From positions 1,798,001-1,862,000 of the forward strand of contig OX359249.1 of assembly GCA_947179485.1 (NCBI GenBank): a DNA stretch of 64,000 bases. Direction: 5' to 3'. A program made the translations under genes and the position numbers. Every line of letters starts with the position of its first letter. The stretch's first letter is position 1. The DNA comes from Allacma fusca. Lineage: Eukaryota > Arthropoda > Collembola > Symphypleona > Sminthuridae. Below the pieces are notes generated by a model. It was not told the DNA's origin. It made no database searches and was given only the letters and a program-made list of their open reading frames with translations. Below are positions 1 to 11,287 of this stretch, piece by piece.

Positions 1-136
1 TTGATTACCTGTTAATCCCCTAAACTTAACTCCTAAATGAATTATGAAGTAATTAGTGTAGTTCCGTCCCCTCCAGCCTCTTTTGTACTCTTTTTTGATG
101 AAAACAGTAATATGAACAATTTTGATTGAATTTCAG

Positions 137-3100
137 GAAAACGACGGAATTTACGGGATGGCCCACATCATCGACAGTGCCGACAGTAGCAGTAAGCACT
201 TCCACAACCGAGGCTACCACGACAACAACAACAACTACTACGACAACGGAGCGACCCACAACCACCACATTACCCCCCAAAAGAAGCCCGTTATCAGCCT
301 GTTCAGAACAATTTTGTAAAATGGAAGCTGTCCTAAGGATTGTAGGATTCCGCTGGAAGCCCGAGTATGGAGATATTAACACAGAAGAATGGAAGCATTT
401 GGAGCGAACGGTGAAGCGTGAGGTAAAGTCATCTCCGGTCTCATTTGTCCCGGCTTTTATCATTTCCTACATTTGATTAAATTACACGCACTTCAAATTT
501 AGGAAATAACTGGCGTAAGTTGGAGTGACATTAAAATTGAAGTGATGGGATCGTGCCCCCGCTATTTTCATATTTTTTCATGTTTTTCTTCTTCAAAAAT
601 CACAGCATTCAAAATTTGATTTCATAAATGTTTTTTATTATACCGTTAGCACCTTTTTAAAAAAAATTAAGCACATAGTATTTATACCTAGTAGTAGGTA
701 TAGAATAAATAGTATTTGTTTTATGTATAGAAATTAACTAAATGGTAATAGCACAGGACGAAGAAGTGTTAAAATGAGATTAATTATTAAATATTTGGAA
801 GTATACATAAAAAATGATACTTCACAATCATAAATTACATGCTCAGTAATAGCTGAGAATATTTCAGCAGAAATAATTTATTGTTTCAATTATTTACAAT
901 TCAATTATAGTTAACATTTTTTATTGACATTCTTTTTTGTCACAGCTGGATGCTGCCTACCGTTCAAGTGGACTTGCTCAGTATTACCGTTCCGTTGAAA
1001 TCGAAGGATTTACGTAAGTTGCATTCATGTAAATATCAGACAAGGGAACTCTCTGTCTGTCTCTACAAGAGTCAACCTTAAAAGGGGCAATATATGACTT
1101 CTATAGAGTAGTAGCATATTCTCAAGAAAAAAAAAGATGATGAATGGACATTTCCAAATATTTTGAGCTACTATGGAGGAAATGTCCTTACAAGGGTGTC
1201 CCTTAAAAGAGGAGTACACCGTGATTTGAAAAAAGGTGCAGGTCTATTCCTTAACTTAAGATTCTTAACTGTAGATAGATACATAAACTCGGACTCGTTT
1301 TAAAGAATCTTATATAACGTTCATAAACAAAGATTGGAATGGTAAATTATTCGAAGCTGATTATTACAATAATTCCATGGGAGAATTTAAAAAAAAATCT
1401 CAATAGATTTCGAATGGTCGACTCACAATGAGAACTCTGAGTAGTTAGTGTAAAAAAAACATTGGCAAAGATTAAATTATTGTTGACGGAAAATAAAAAA
1501 TAATTGGTTCTATTGTACCTGGAGACTATAAAGTAGACAGGCTGAAGGCAAATGCATATGTGAGTAATGGCAAGGAGCTTACATTCTATTGATATACATA
1601 CGTAAAGTAATAAAGTACTGAATGGAATGAAATGAAATTACTTTTCAACATGATTATACACTCTTTGTTGCTTCTGCAACCAGCCTCTGTTCGTATAAAT
1701 AAAATGTGGTGAATGTAGGTGACAGTACTAGCCACAACATTTCCACCAGATAGGACGTACTTGCATGTACATATTCACTGATGTACTTGGAAAGACTGTG
1801 GTGCAATCTCATGCCTGTGTGGATTCTGTAGCGTGTGACGCCTTGAAAGGGCTGTATGAATTTAATTAGATGTTTTTGTAATTAATTAATATGATGCCTT
1901 AGAATCCCACCGTATCACGACTTCCATAGTCCCATATTACTCAGGCGTACTGTTTGTAAATAAAATTAGGTAGGAACTATAATAATTTCACAACAGGGGC
2001 ATAAAAACGTTTTCACAGTTCTCAGAAGAGTGGACTCTTTGTATAGCTGAAGCCCGTATAGCAGTATCAATTTCCTATGCGTAATGACCGTAAAATAGTT
2101 AGACTCAACATGTACCAAACTTTATTTTCCTACATTGTCCGATATTCTATTTAATGAAAGATACTAGCAGACGGGGTCTTAAAAAATGATTCTATGATGC
2201 AGTATATGCACGATAAAAGGGTTCTCATTTTTTTAAACTTTTGGAAGGAGGATTTCACTATAGGGCTAACACTATCTATTTGAATCCAATGTCTGTTACG
2301 GAGTTTATTCTTTCCCTTATAAGAATATGTTATGCATTGTTAGTAAAACAAAATGTTCCTCCTTTTTGTGGTGCTCTTATAAGGAGAGTAGTTGACGTAC
2401 TTGGAAAATGTCAACAAATAAAATAACCTGGCCAATATTTTCTTATAGTATTATAATACGCTGGATTTTTTTTACAGTCGAGGCAGTGTCATCGTGGATT
2501 ACTTTGTTATTCTGGAGAACGTGACCACCAATTTGACTTCTGCGGATGTTCGAGCTTTGTTTCACGGTTCTCTTCCTCCGTCAGATCAGCATGATTTCTC
2601 TGCGGACAATGCAGAGGTGGACAAAGTTGCTCTTGCTGCGGATGAGCGACTTCGTCTAGGTCGTTACATAATTGACCCTAAGTACACCGATTTTAAAGGT
2701 ATGCACGACATTCAATTATCCACCTTATAAGTACAAAACAATAGTAGTCGATTATTAGTACAACTAGATAATACAAGCTGTAAAAAGCAGCTCATTTCAC
2801 GTTTAACGAGCTTTTTGTGTCAACAAAAAAACCTACTGAGTTTGTGTTGAGCCAGGTGTATACAACAATGTTTTTTCATTTGGAATGTTACAGTACGCAA
2901 TACAACAAATGAAATCCACGGAGCTTCAGCCTCGGAGGGTATCATTCCTCAATGGGGCATTGCTGTCATTGTGATTGGACTGGCCTCACTTATGTTCGTC
3001 GTCATTTTTGGAGTTACTGTGGTACGTACAAAAATTTACTTCGCTTTTTGAATTCTCAGTCAAGATTTTTGGAGCTAAAATCGTGTGCATTTTAATATTT

Positions 3101-3612
3101 GAAGACTTCCCAGTGACTGGAGTAAACAGTTGTAATGTTCCACATTTGTAAATGTTTTATTGTTTTATCACAGCTCGTCAACCGACACAAGAATTCCAAG
3201 AAAAAGAATGCTGTCTCGTTAACTCAAGAGATGTTGAGTGAATTCAACAAAACCCACAGTTACGGAGTGGATAATTACGGAGCAGATGATCTCTATAATA
3301 TGGACGATGTTTGGAACGACAAGCAACCTCATATGGATAGGACATTTGATAGGAAACCTGGAAAGGTATATTTAAATGGGAAGAGATATTGAGGGAAGAG
3401 AAATGTGAGGGTGTGCCGGAAATGTTTTTCAATATTGTATTTTTTTGTTATTTCATTAGAGAGCGTCTAGCTCTGGAAAGGGCTCAGCAAACTACAACAT
3501 TTACGATAGCTGGAAGACTGAATGGAACGGGTACTACTATAATGGGAATTATTATGGAGATAGTGGATATGCGCCCAGTCGTCGTCGCTCCGACTATGAC
3601 ACAAATTTCTAA
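137..3612 (+). CDS. SEA-domain single-pass membrane protein, mucin-like (5' partial)
   Basis: Six exons are visible: 137-422, 946-1013, 2478-2698, 2894-3021, 3174-3365 and 3460-3612 (TAA). The first is entered from an intron, so the N-terminus lies outside the window. All junctions are GT-AG and keep phase. In order, the protein has a Thr-rich mucin-like stretch with a run of about 11 Thr, a SEA domain, one membrane helix (IAVIVIGLASLMFVVIFGVT), a Lys-rich stop-transfer segment and a roughly 90-residue cytoplasmic tail rich in Tyr, Asn and Gly, ending DYDTNF. The SEA domain carries FTRGSVIV, matching the G/S autoproteolysis site known from MUC1-type SEA domains. From that I infer a self-cleaved surface protein whose two parts stay associated. 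Introns of 0.5 and 1.5 kb separate the SEA exons. I cannot assign an ortholog. Confidence 0.8.
1045..1221. repeat. Dispersed repeat copy in an intron, roughly inverted arms
   Basis: This segment lies in the intron between 1014 and 2477. The left arm has ACTCTCT...CTACAAGAGTCAACCTTAAAAGG. The complement of the right arm has GTACTCCTCTTTTAAGGGACACC. The arms resemble each other and the family seen repeatedly in 55-64 kb. Confidence 0.4.
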
Positions 3613-4636
3613 AGAATCTTCTCAGCTGCCAATGTTGACGAGTGGTGCTCTAGTCATATTGTCCGAGAACTGAATCCTTGAAAACACTCAACCATATGCG
3701 ACCTACTGTCACCGAGTGTACCATATCGTAGTGTTGTAGTGGCGTGGATGTGATGATATGAGGTGGAAGTAGCGTTCTAATTCCACGCAAGGCGTTTGAT
3801 ACTGGACATTTGTTTAGACTTTAGTTTCATTTTGTTTGACTGAAACTATTCCAATGGTACCAAGGCGAGGTAAGAGGAAAAGTCTAAATGAGGTTTTCCA
3901 ACCTTGGCTGAGGTTTAGGAAATTTTGTCCTTAATATATAGAAATTCACTGTTCACAAAAGGCTTCAAAGGAAGCTACCTTTAATATTTTAAAAAATGTA
4001 AAATAATTTATTGCACTGCTGGTTTGTAAAACTAAAATACTGTCAAACTCGTACGTGACGCGTTGCAAAACAATGTGAACGAGTCCGTTCGGCTGTGAAA
4101 CGAGAATCTCCTGTATTTTAACTAATGCTGATGCAGAGGCACTAATCTTATGCTCGGTAGAAGAAACGCCAAGCAAATGTCTACAATACAATTCATTAGC
4201 CATTATTTTTACTGTATTTCATAATGACTTAAAAAATGCGAAAACTCATATTCTGTAATCATCACCAGCAAAGTATTACAAGAAGGTGGATTACATATCA
4301 TGGTACGATGGATGAAATTTTAATTTTTTTAGCATAAATATAACTAATTGATGTGAATGCTTGGTTGTCGTATGTCGTTTAGTTTAGTAGAAAAATTTCG
4401 TTGTAATACTGGAGCAAAGTCTCCAAACAAGCATGAGACGCAGATCAAGAGCTATTTAAACTACTAATAAGTAGCTTTTCAGTCCGTAGTTTTTAAAATA
4501 CTTCTATCCTTTCCACTCCGTATCTCAATCAAATAGTTGTTGACACTTGATTTTCATACGAAAATATGCATATAGATTTACTTGACACTTTCAGTAATAT
4601 TGTAAACCATGAAGAATGGATACATCATGCAAATCA

Positions 4637-4642
4637 AATAAA
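4637..4642 (+). promoter_or_regulatory. Poly(A) signal AATAAA of the SEA gene
   Basis: Canonical AATAAA about 1.03 kb after the SEA-gene stop and about 150 bp before the end of the convergent seryl-tRNA synthetase gene. The 3' UTRs of the two genes therefore nearly meet. Confidence 0.5.
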
Positions 4643-4795
4643 TGTTGATTTTTTTAAAAACACTGGTACTTATTCATTTTTTTTACAAATCATTTTTACA
4701 CTCCAAACAAGGAACTGAACACAAACTGCAAACACAATAATATTCCGTCATTGTGTACTGCCTAAATAGCTGATGCTCTATAGCTCTTGAAATGT

Positions 4796-6526
4796 TTATA
4801 CATATTCACTAGTCACACGATCTTGTTGTGCCTTCGTTCGTAGAAAATTGAACTCAATGTTCGGGTTACTAGCAACCAATTCAGACCAAGGGGAGACCAT
4901 AAATTCCTCAATTTTGGAGGGCAGCTCTACAGTACCCGCTGGCGTTTGATGGGTTTCTACCAAACTGATTAGCATTCTTGGAATAGCGCAAGCAGTTCCA
5001 TTTACTGTGTGCACAAATTTTAATTGTCCACTCGGTGACTGGTACCTCAAATTAAGTCTTCTGCTTTGAAAATCTGTACAATTACTGCAACTTGATATTT
5101 CACCGAACATCTTTTTCCCGGGCAGCCAAGCCTCAATATCAAATTTACGATGAGCACTTAAACCTAACTCTGAAGGTGGCATCTCTAAAACGCGGTAATG
5201 CAAATTATACTGCTGAAACAGCTCCTTTTGAATGCGCAAAAAATCTTCATGGAGTTCATTGCTTTCGTTTCCATTTTCCGAAGCGGTCACACCAAACATT
5301 TCCACTTTGGTAAAATAATGAACACGGTAGAGACCGCCTTCTTCTTCTAAAGAGGACGTCTCGGCTCGAAAGCACCTACTGACAGCTGCTAGTTTCAAAG
5401 GAAGCTGATCAACTGAGAAGACGCTGTTTTGAAGAAACCCACCAATAGCCATTTCAGCTGTACCCGAAAGACAGGACTCTTGAGCATCTTGATCATTATC
5501 CAGGAAGTAAACCTACCAAGGGACAAACATGGATTACAGAAATGTAAAATGATCTGAAGTCAATTATTTCTCGAGCACATCAAATTTTTTAACCTGATTT
5601 CTGTCTCCCTTGGTTGCCATACCACAAGATTCGATTACATGTGGGAACAGAATATCTGGTACAGATATTATTTCAAACCCACGCTTTTGCAGCTGGCTAA
5701 CGGTCAATTTGATAAGTGCTTGTTCCAATACTGACAGAGGACCCTATTGACAGAGTTCAATTACAACAATTAACAGCCTAGTACACACTAGTGACACCAA
5801 TTAATAATATATTAGATACGGGAAGTTCCGCTTCAAAATTCCACGACAAAAAGTATACTCCAAAAACCAGTACCGAGTTAAGCACACAACTTAATTTTAT
5901 TACCTTCGTAAAATATCCGCGATGGCCTGCTACGTTGCCCAAATTGTCCGTTCTGATGAGGTTCTTATTCTTACAAAACTAAAACAATCAAAAAATAATT
6001 ACAACGATATGTCCGATCAACATACATATATTTACGGCGCAAAAAATAAAATACCAAGATCTTACTAAACACTCACTTTGCTGAATTCCATTACTTCGTC
6101 AGTGCGAGGCTCCCCTTCTAAATGAATGACATTCTCTTCCGTATCTGAGCAACTCCGAGATTTTGGATGAGACTCATTGGGGATTTTCAAAGCTTCTAGT
6201 ACCAATTCATTTAATTCCCCTGAAGTATCTTCGTGATTACTAACTTTGGCATACAAATCTATAATCTTCTGTAGATTGACTGGACAATCCCTCCGTTTTA
6301 AATTCTCCTCAATCACTGATCGTCGATTTGGATCAACAATGTCGTCCCACCTGATACGCCGGAAAAGATCCGAAGGGTTGTGGGACGTTGGTGGGACCGG
6401 ACTGACCTTCAATGATGGACTGTGAAGTGTACTTTTCTGCAATACCTGACATCTTCGAATGACACCTTCCGGTTGATTACACAACACCCGCCGAAAGAGT
6501 TTCCCCGACACTTTTGACACGGCCAT
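4796..6526 (-). CDS. SARS2: Seryl-tRNA synthetase, mitochondrial
   Basis: Four coding exons on the minus strand: 6077-6526 (ATG), 5904-5978, 5594-5743 and 4796-5512 (TAA), all phase 0, giving 463 residues. The enzyme charges tRNA-Ser in mitochondria. The N-terminus (MAVSKVSGKLFRRVL) is basic and has few acidic residues, as expected for mitochondrial targeting. It is followed by DPNRRSVIEENLKRR and a short coiled-coil arm. The class II catalytic domain follows, with a serine-pocket TAE in LSGTAEMAIGG, motif 2 Arg in CFRAET followed by GLYRVHYFTKVEMF, and motif 3 Arg in IPRMLISLVE. Retention of these residues argues for an active enzyme, not the non-catalytic insect paralog SLIMP. An upstream acceptor (ATACAG at about 6554) suggests a 5' UTR intron. 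The length fits the family. Confidence 0.9.
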
Positions 6527-6553
6527 GTCGCATATTAATTTCCACAAGTCCTG

Positions 6554-8771
6554 TATGAACATCAATAATTTGAACATCCATTTAATGAATTGTTTAACAT
6601 CATGATTCCAGAATTTCCTAATTAACTGAAAGGTCACAAGTCACAACAGATTCTATCTCGCTATAACAACACTCTCAGCTGGGTGCATACTAAAAACTTC
6701 GATTAAACGGACTGATCTAGCTCCTCCCGCCCTCCTACACATAACCAACGTTTAGGGATTGTACAATTATAACGCAGTTTTACTACAGCCGTTAAAATCC
6801 CACTGCCCAAAACCGGTACGTTATACAAGTGATCTCCGACCTCTCTTTAAAAGCGCAATCCTAAATGGTGAATGGAGCACAAATAAAATTATTTTAGTGG
6901 AATTTTCATAGAAACCGGCGAACAACTGACAAACTACACTTGAGCACACCAGTGAGAGAAATTAAAATTGTGTTGTAGCTTAAACACAATAGCACACTGT
7001 ATCCCGTTTAGCCAGAGTTCCGGGTAACATAATGAGGTCCAGCTAGCAATTATGTACGTGTTTCTTGCCCCCTACACTTATGTATGTACATACGTTCCAC
7101 ATTCATCGATTTGTAATATTACAAGTTAATTCAACTCCAACTTACATTTTTAAGCAAAAGCTACTGGAACTCCGGTTTTGAATTGTTTCTGGGATATGTG
7201 ACAATATGCTTCAAATAAACGATTCCATGTTATATTGACTTCTTCAGAAATTCATAATATTGAAAAATGAATGGAACTGACCTACGATGATAGTTACAAT
7301 CTGACAACGAGCCACGAGTCCAATACCTCCGATCCGAGCTTCCAACTCCAAGCAAACAGTGCGAATCTCCCTGCGAACTTAATATTTATAGCGAACGTAG
7401 TAGAAATCTAGCCCTGCTTTTGATTTCGAACGGATAGTTGTGCCAAAGCAGTCCCAAGGATTTCTTACCTCATGCCGCTCTTGCTCTTATATCCTGCACA
7501 TCGTTACTTACAATTAGTTACACACACACAAGGTGGTAAAGTACTTGAATAAACTGGAAATAATGTCAAGTCGAACTTAAACTTCAATAATTGAATTATT
7601 TAGATATTTTCACTCCTGTGAGCTCAATTTATCTAGTATTACACAGGACCCGACTTGGATTAAACCTCAAATATAACTTGGGTAATCCTCCATCTTACAA
7701 TATTTTATTATGGGATTTGAGGTGGGAAAACTTTGATCAGGCATTTAAATGGTTTCTGTGTCATATTTAATTTTTTTGGTCGATTTTTGAATGAACATTA
7801 AAATTTTATCTCCCCTCTCCATATTTCAAGGATGTTAAACTTTGGAGCCCTCTGGTGGAAGTACGGGGCAAAATGAAATTGAGTTACTTGATTCATGAAG
7901 CGCTCTTACGGGAGCACTACAACTTATGCTTGGTTTCGTTTTTAACCGGCTTTTAATTGTAAAATAGTTCCCTTGTTAGGCATGTAATTACTGTATTACT
8001 GGTGATTTCTTCCTTTTTAATTTATAATTTTATTTAATTAGATTAAGTTTTCGTTGGGCGTATCTTCAGCTTCCAGAAGTGTCAGAGAGTAGTACACAGT
8101 GGGAAGTTAAACATGACAACACCCTTCATGATATTCCGCGAGTTCCGCATACTGTATTATAAAGGACACGAATACAACAACCCCTCTAGGCACGGGTCCC
8201 TGGGACGGCTATATAATTACCAAATTATTTAAAATACTCATTAAGCAGTCAAATTTTGTTACATGACTTACTAGGTATTTTCACAGACAATTGGTTTCTT
8301 GAGTGATTTTGGTTTTTAATCTGAGCAAGAACAATTTGAAATATTTGCTCTGTAAACTTTTATTGTTGGGGCACATTTATTGCAAAAAAAAAAGATGTGG
8401 GGAAACAAGAGCATCAGGTAGGTCTCAATTCAGTTTACCAGCTCTTTTTTACGAAGCCATCCAAGCTTTGCTCTTGGAAGTAAGAAGACTGAAAACCATG
8501 TACACCAAGTTTTGACAAAATGAAATTTAACGGGTTGATGAGTCAACATGTATACAGACAGACAAACAGATGTTGTACAATTATTTTGGGGGCTAGTGAC
8601 GCCTCGAAAAACTAGCTGGTATTGATGACTTGTCCCTGTAGGTGATTGAAAGTAGTGGGATTTTGTAATGACTTTTGCACTGGTTGTTTTGTGAGAACAG
8701 ATGCCATGGCTCGTCGTCAGTTTAAAGACGCATCAATCTGGGATATTGACAAGACGTAGAAACTTTTGCAG
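6554..8771. other. Intergenic region between SARS2 and the DOMON gene
   Basis: About 2.2 kb of AT-rich sequence with only short chance reading frames. It must hold the SARS2 promoter and probably a 5' UTR exon, whose limits I cannot fix. No repeat or RNA gene was recognised. Confidence 0.5.
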
Positions 8772-8777
8772 TTTATT
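8772..8777 (-). promoter_or_regulatory. Poly(A) signal AATAAA of the DOMON-b561 gene
   Basis: The plus strand reads TTTATT, so AATAAA lies on the coding strand about 100 nt after the stop codon. Confidence 0.5.
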
Positions 8778-8878
8778 AGACATATAAATGAAAAACATGA
8801 AAGGAGGAATAATAATGTTCGCAACACTAAAGAATAGAATTATTATAGATGGAATCACCGGGAATGTTGACAGTAATG

Positions 8879-11287
8879 TCACCACCATTGTTGAAATATT
8901 AAAATTTCATTTCCAATAAAACAACCAGGATTATACTGATCGGCGTATGTAAGGTAAGAAATCAATACGGCCGTTCCAAAGGACACGAATGTAAAAAGAA
9001 CCAGGAGAAAGGTTACTGCCGTTGTATGAGAATACTCCACAAACTGGGGCTGGAGGGGATACTGTGTTAATGCTCGGTAAGGGTCAAGGTCATGGGGCTG
9101 AGAATGGAAATAGTTGAGGAAGTCTTCTGGGTCTTCGGAATTGAATGAACTTTTCTTTCTTCTGCGGAAAGAAGATAGACGGCGCCCGTCAATGTTCCCT
9201 TCTACATATTCAATGGTGAGGCGCCGCGCTGTGTTATGAAACTCTGATTCCCCGGAATTGTCCGACTGAGTGTCATCTGACCCAATCACTTCCTCAGAGA
9301 TTAATGAGTTTTTGGGTACATCTGGTTTAGCATTTGGTGCATGAGTTGTTTGTGCCGCGTTGGAAGTTCTCCGCTTCGTAGCATTGGCTTTCTTCTGATT
9401 CATCTTCGGACCAGTTGGCTTTCGCTTGTTGAGTTTTTTAGCGTTATGCACAAACTGTTTTGGAACTTGAACCTGGATTTTGACAGAGGATACCCCTTTC
9501 AAGTCCTTCTGACCACGGTCTTTATGCAAAGGGCTACCTGCAACAACGGAAACCCGGGTTTTAGGACTAGCTATTTGATTTTTACCAGTAGCAGGAATTT
9601 TTAATTGATTTGGGGTCTGACCTTTATTATTGTCCGGAGCAGGACCGTTGAATTTGGAATTCAGATTCTTATTATTCTTGGGGTCTAGTTTGTCAGTATT
9701 TAGATTATTACTGTTATTATGATCGGTCTGCATGGGTCCTCCTACTTTCGGCTTTTGTACACTCACTTCAATTCTCTTCTTTGACTTCACGTTTCTGTTT
9801 AGCCTGTAGAGCTTCTCAATTATTCTTTTATTGTAATTTATACTATCAATGATTTTAGCTGTTCTCTCAATCTCTTCCACGGACTTCTCAATGTCCGAAC
9901 TGGACACCTTCGGTAAAGCTGCGGAGTAGCGACGGTTGAGTCCCGTGGAAGCATACGCAAAATCTGGTAATTGTAACTTTTGCATGGAGTAATTCTTGGC
10001 TGCTGTAATCATCCCTTGGAGTGCTTGAAGCTGCTGAACTCTGGCATCAATACGGTCTCGATGGTACAGCATCCCAGTGAGGACAGCGTACATGATGAAA
10101 TGGAAAAGGAGCCAGGCCAAAACTGTTGCCTCTGAGGAGGAGCAAAATTTCATGTAGTAGGGTTTACTCCAAACGGAAAGAAAAATCTGGATTAGTCCAA
10201 GTAGATACACGATATTTCCGAGGAAGCAGTGCAAGAGAGAGAAGAGTCGTCGGAGGCAGCTTATGGGACTGACACAACCAATCAGAAGTCCCAGGGTTGC
10301 GACCACAAATATTAGAAATACTACTACACGTCCGAACTCAAAGTGAAATTCGGACCTGGTGGTCCGAGTCTGTACCTTGTTCAAATTAAGAACGACGAGG
10401 TATGCCCCAACAATGAGCACAACAGAGGTGAGGGACGCGAGCCAATGTATGGTGAACCACAATCTCTTATTACATATTCGTCGTTCGATGTAACTTTCTT
10501 TAAAAAATCTTGCGAACATCCCGGATGTGGGAACTAGGAAGATGAAGACAAAGCAGAAGAAGCAAGTATGAACTCTAATCTCATCAAAACTTTTATTTCT
10601 TGGCCGGATAATATTTTGATCTCCGTTAGTCATTAAGTTGATGGAGGATCGGGATATGGTTGAGCCCCCCGGTTTATGATATCGTATTTTTTTCGAACTT
10701 TCAGTGGGCCCTGCCGCAAACAAAATATAATAGGGGTTGGAGTTCAAGTTGAAAGGAATCCCATGGACGTTAAAAACCATCTTGAGTCTGAATGTACAGA
10801 AAAGTTTGGACCCTGTTAAATCCATGGAGATCTTAATTGGAGTAAGAGGGGCCTGTTCCACCTTCTCACTATTCTGCAAGCTGTCATCATTCACACTGAG
10901 ATAAATATTGAGCCGGTTCTTATACCGGATGCAACCAACGACGGAATTGTTGATCATTTGTTCGTAATCTCCGAATCCGACAGCGACATATTGATTAACA
11001 CCGGGGAAGTCCTGTGCTATTAAAGTGAACTCTATGGATGCATTCACGGGGTCGATTATGTAGGCCAGGAGATAATCACACATTTTCCGTTCTATGCATT
11101 TAGTATCCGTACTAACTCCAATGCAGTTACTTTCTTCCCCACAACCAACGTATACTCTCCGAGTGTCGGCTTCGTAATCACGACTAGACAAAGTATTATT
11201 CGCCATGGAAGGATCGACGAGTAGAAGAATAATTTCAGTGAAAACAAAACTCTGGATCAGGAATGACGATCGTGGAAAATTTATCAT
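8879..11287 (-). CDS. DOMON-cytochrome b561 protein, ferric-chelate-reductase-1-like, with long C-terminal tail
   Basis: A single open frame of 802 residues from ATG at 11285-11287. An in-frame TGA lies a few codons upstream, so this is the first usable ATG. A hydrophobic signal-like N-terminus is followed by a Cys-rich segment and a DOMON domain (about residues 55-205, ending near YYILFAAGP and a conserved His). A cytochrome b561-type bundle of five helices follows (about 240-410), with helix-borne His in VHTCFF, TIHWLAS, LLHCFLGN and LLFHFIMY that are candidate ligands for two hemes. Family members move electrons across membranes and reduce ferric iron. Unlike typical FRRS1 there is no Reeler domain. 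About 330 basic, low-complexity residues follow the bundle, then one more membrane helix near the C-terminus (about 755-780). An acceptor-like site just upstream suggests a 5' UTR intron. Function is inferred from domain order only. Confidence 0.8.
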   Translation of the reverse strand: MINFPRSSFLIQSFVFTEIILLLVDPSMANNTLSSRDYEADTRRVYVGCGEESNCIGVSTDTKCIERKMCDYLLAYIIDPVNASIEFTLIAQDFPGVNQYVAVGFGDYEQMINNSVVGCIRYKNRLNIYLSVNDDSLQNSEKVEQAPLTPIKISMDLTGSKLFCTFRLKMVFNVHGIPFNLNSNPYYILFAAGPTESSKKIRYHKPGGSTISRSSINLMTNGDQNIIRPRNKSFDEIRVHTCFFCFVFIFLVPTSGMFARFFKESYIERRICNKRLWFTIHWLASLTSVVLIVGAYLVVLNLNKVQTRTTRSEFHFEFGRVVVFLIFVVATLGLLIGCVSPISCLRRLFSLLHCFLGNIVYLLGLIQIFLSVWSKPYYMKFCSSSEATVLAWLLFHFIMYAVLTGMLYHRDRIDARVQQLQALQGMITAAKNYSMQKLQLPDFAYASTGLNRRYSAALPKVSSSDIEKSVEEIERTAKIIDSINYNKRIIEKLYRLNRNVKSKKRIEVSVQKPKVGGPMQTDHNNSNNLNTDKLDPKNNKNLNSKFNGPAPDNNKGQTPNQLKIPATGKNQIASPKTRVSVVAGSPLHKDRGQKDLKGVSSVKIQVQVPKQFVHNAKKLNKRKPTGPKMNQKKANATKRRTSNAAQTTHAPNAKPDVPKNSLISEEVIGSDDTQSDNSGESEFHNTARRLTIEYVEGNIDGRRLSSFRRRKKSSFNSEDPEDFLNYFHSQPHDLDPYRALTQYPLQPQFVEYSHTTAVTFLLVLFTFVSFGTAVLISYLTYADQYNPGCFIGNEILIFQQWW

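Noticed and set aside
503..514. Possible 12-nt micro-exon with flanking AG and GT
   Set aside because: The SEA-domain sequence runs smoothly from exon 137-422 into exon 946-1013 without it.
3389..3673. 94-codon frame overlapping the last SEA-gene exon
   Set aside because: The phase from the preceding exon selects another frame, which gives the Tyr-rich tail and stops at 3612.
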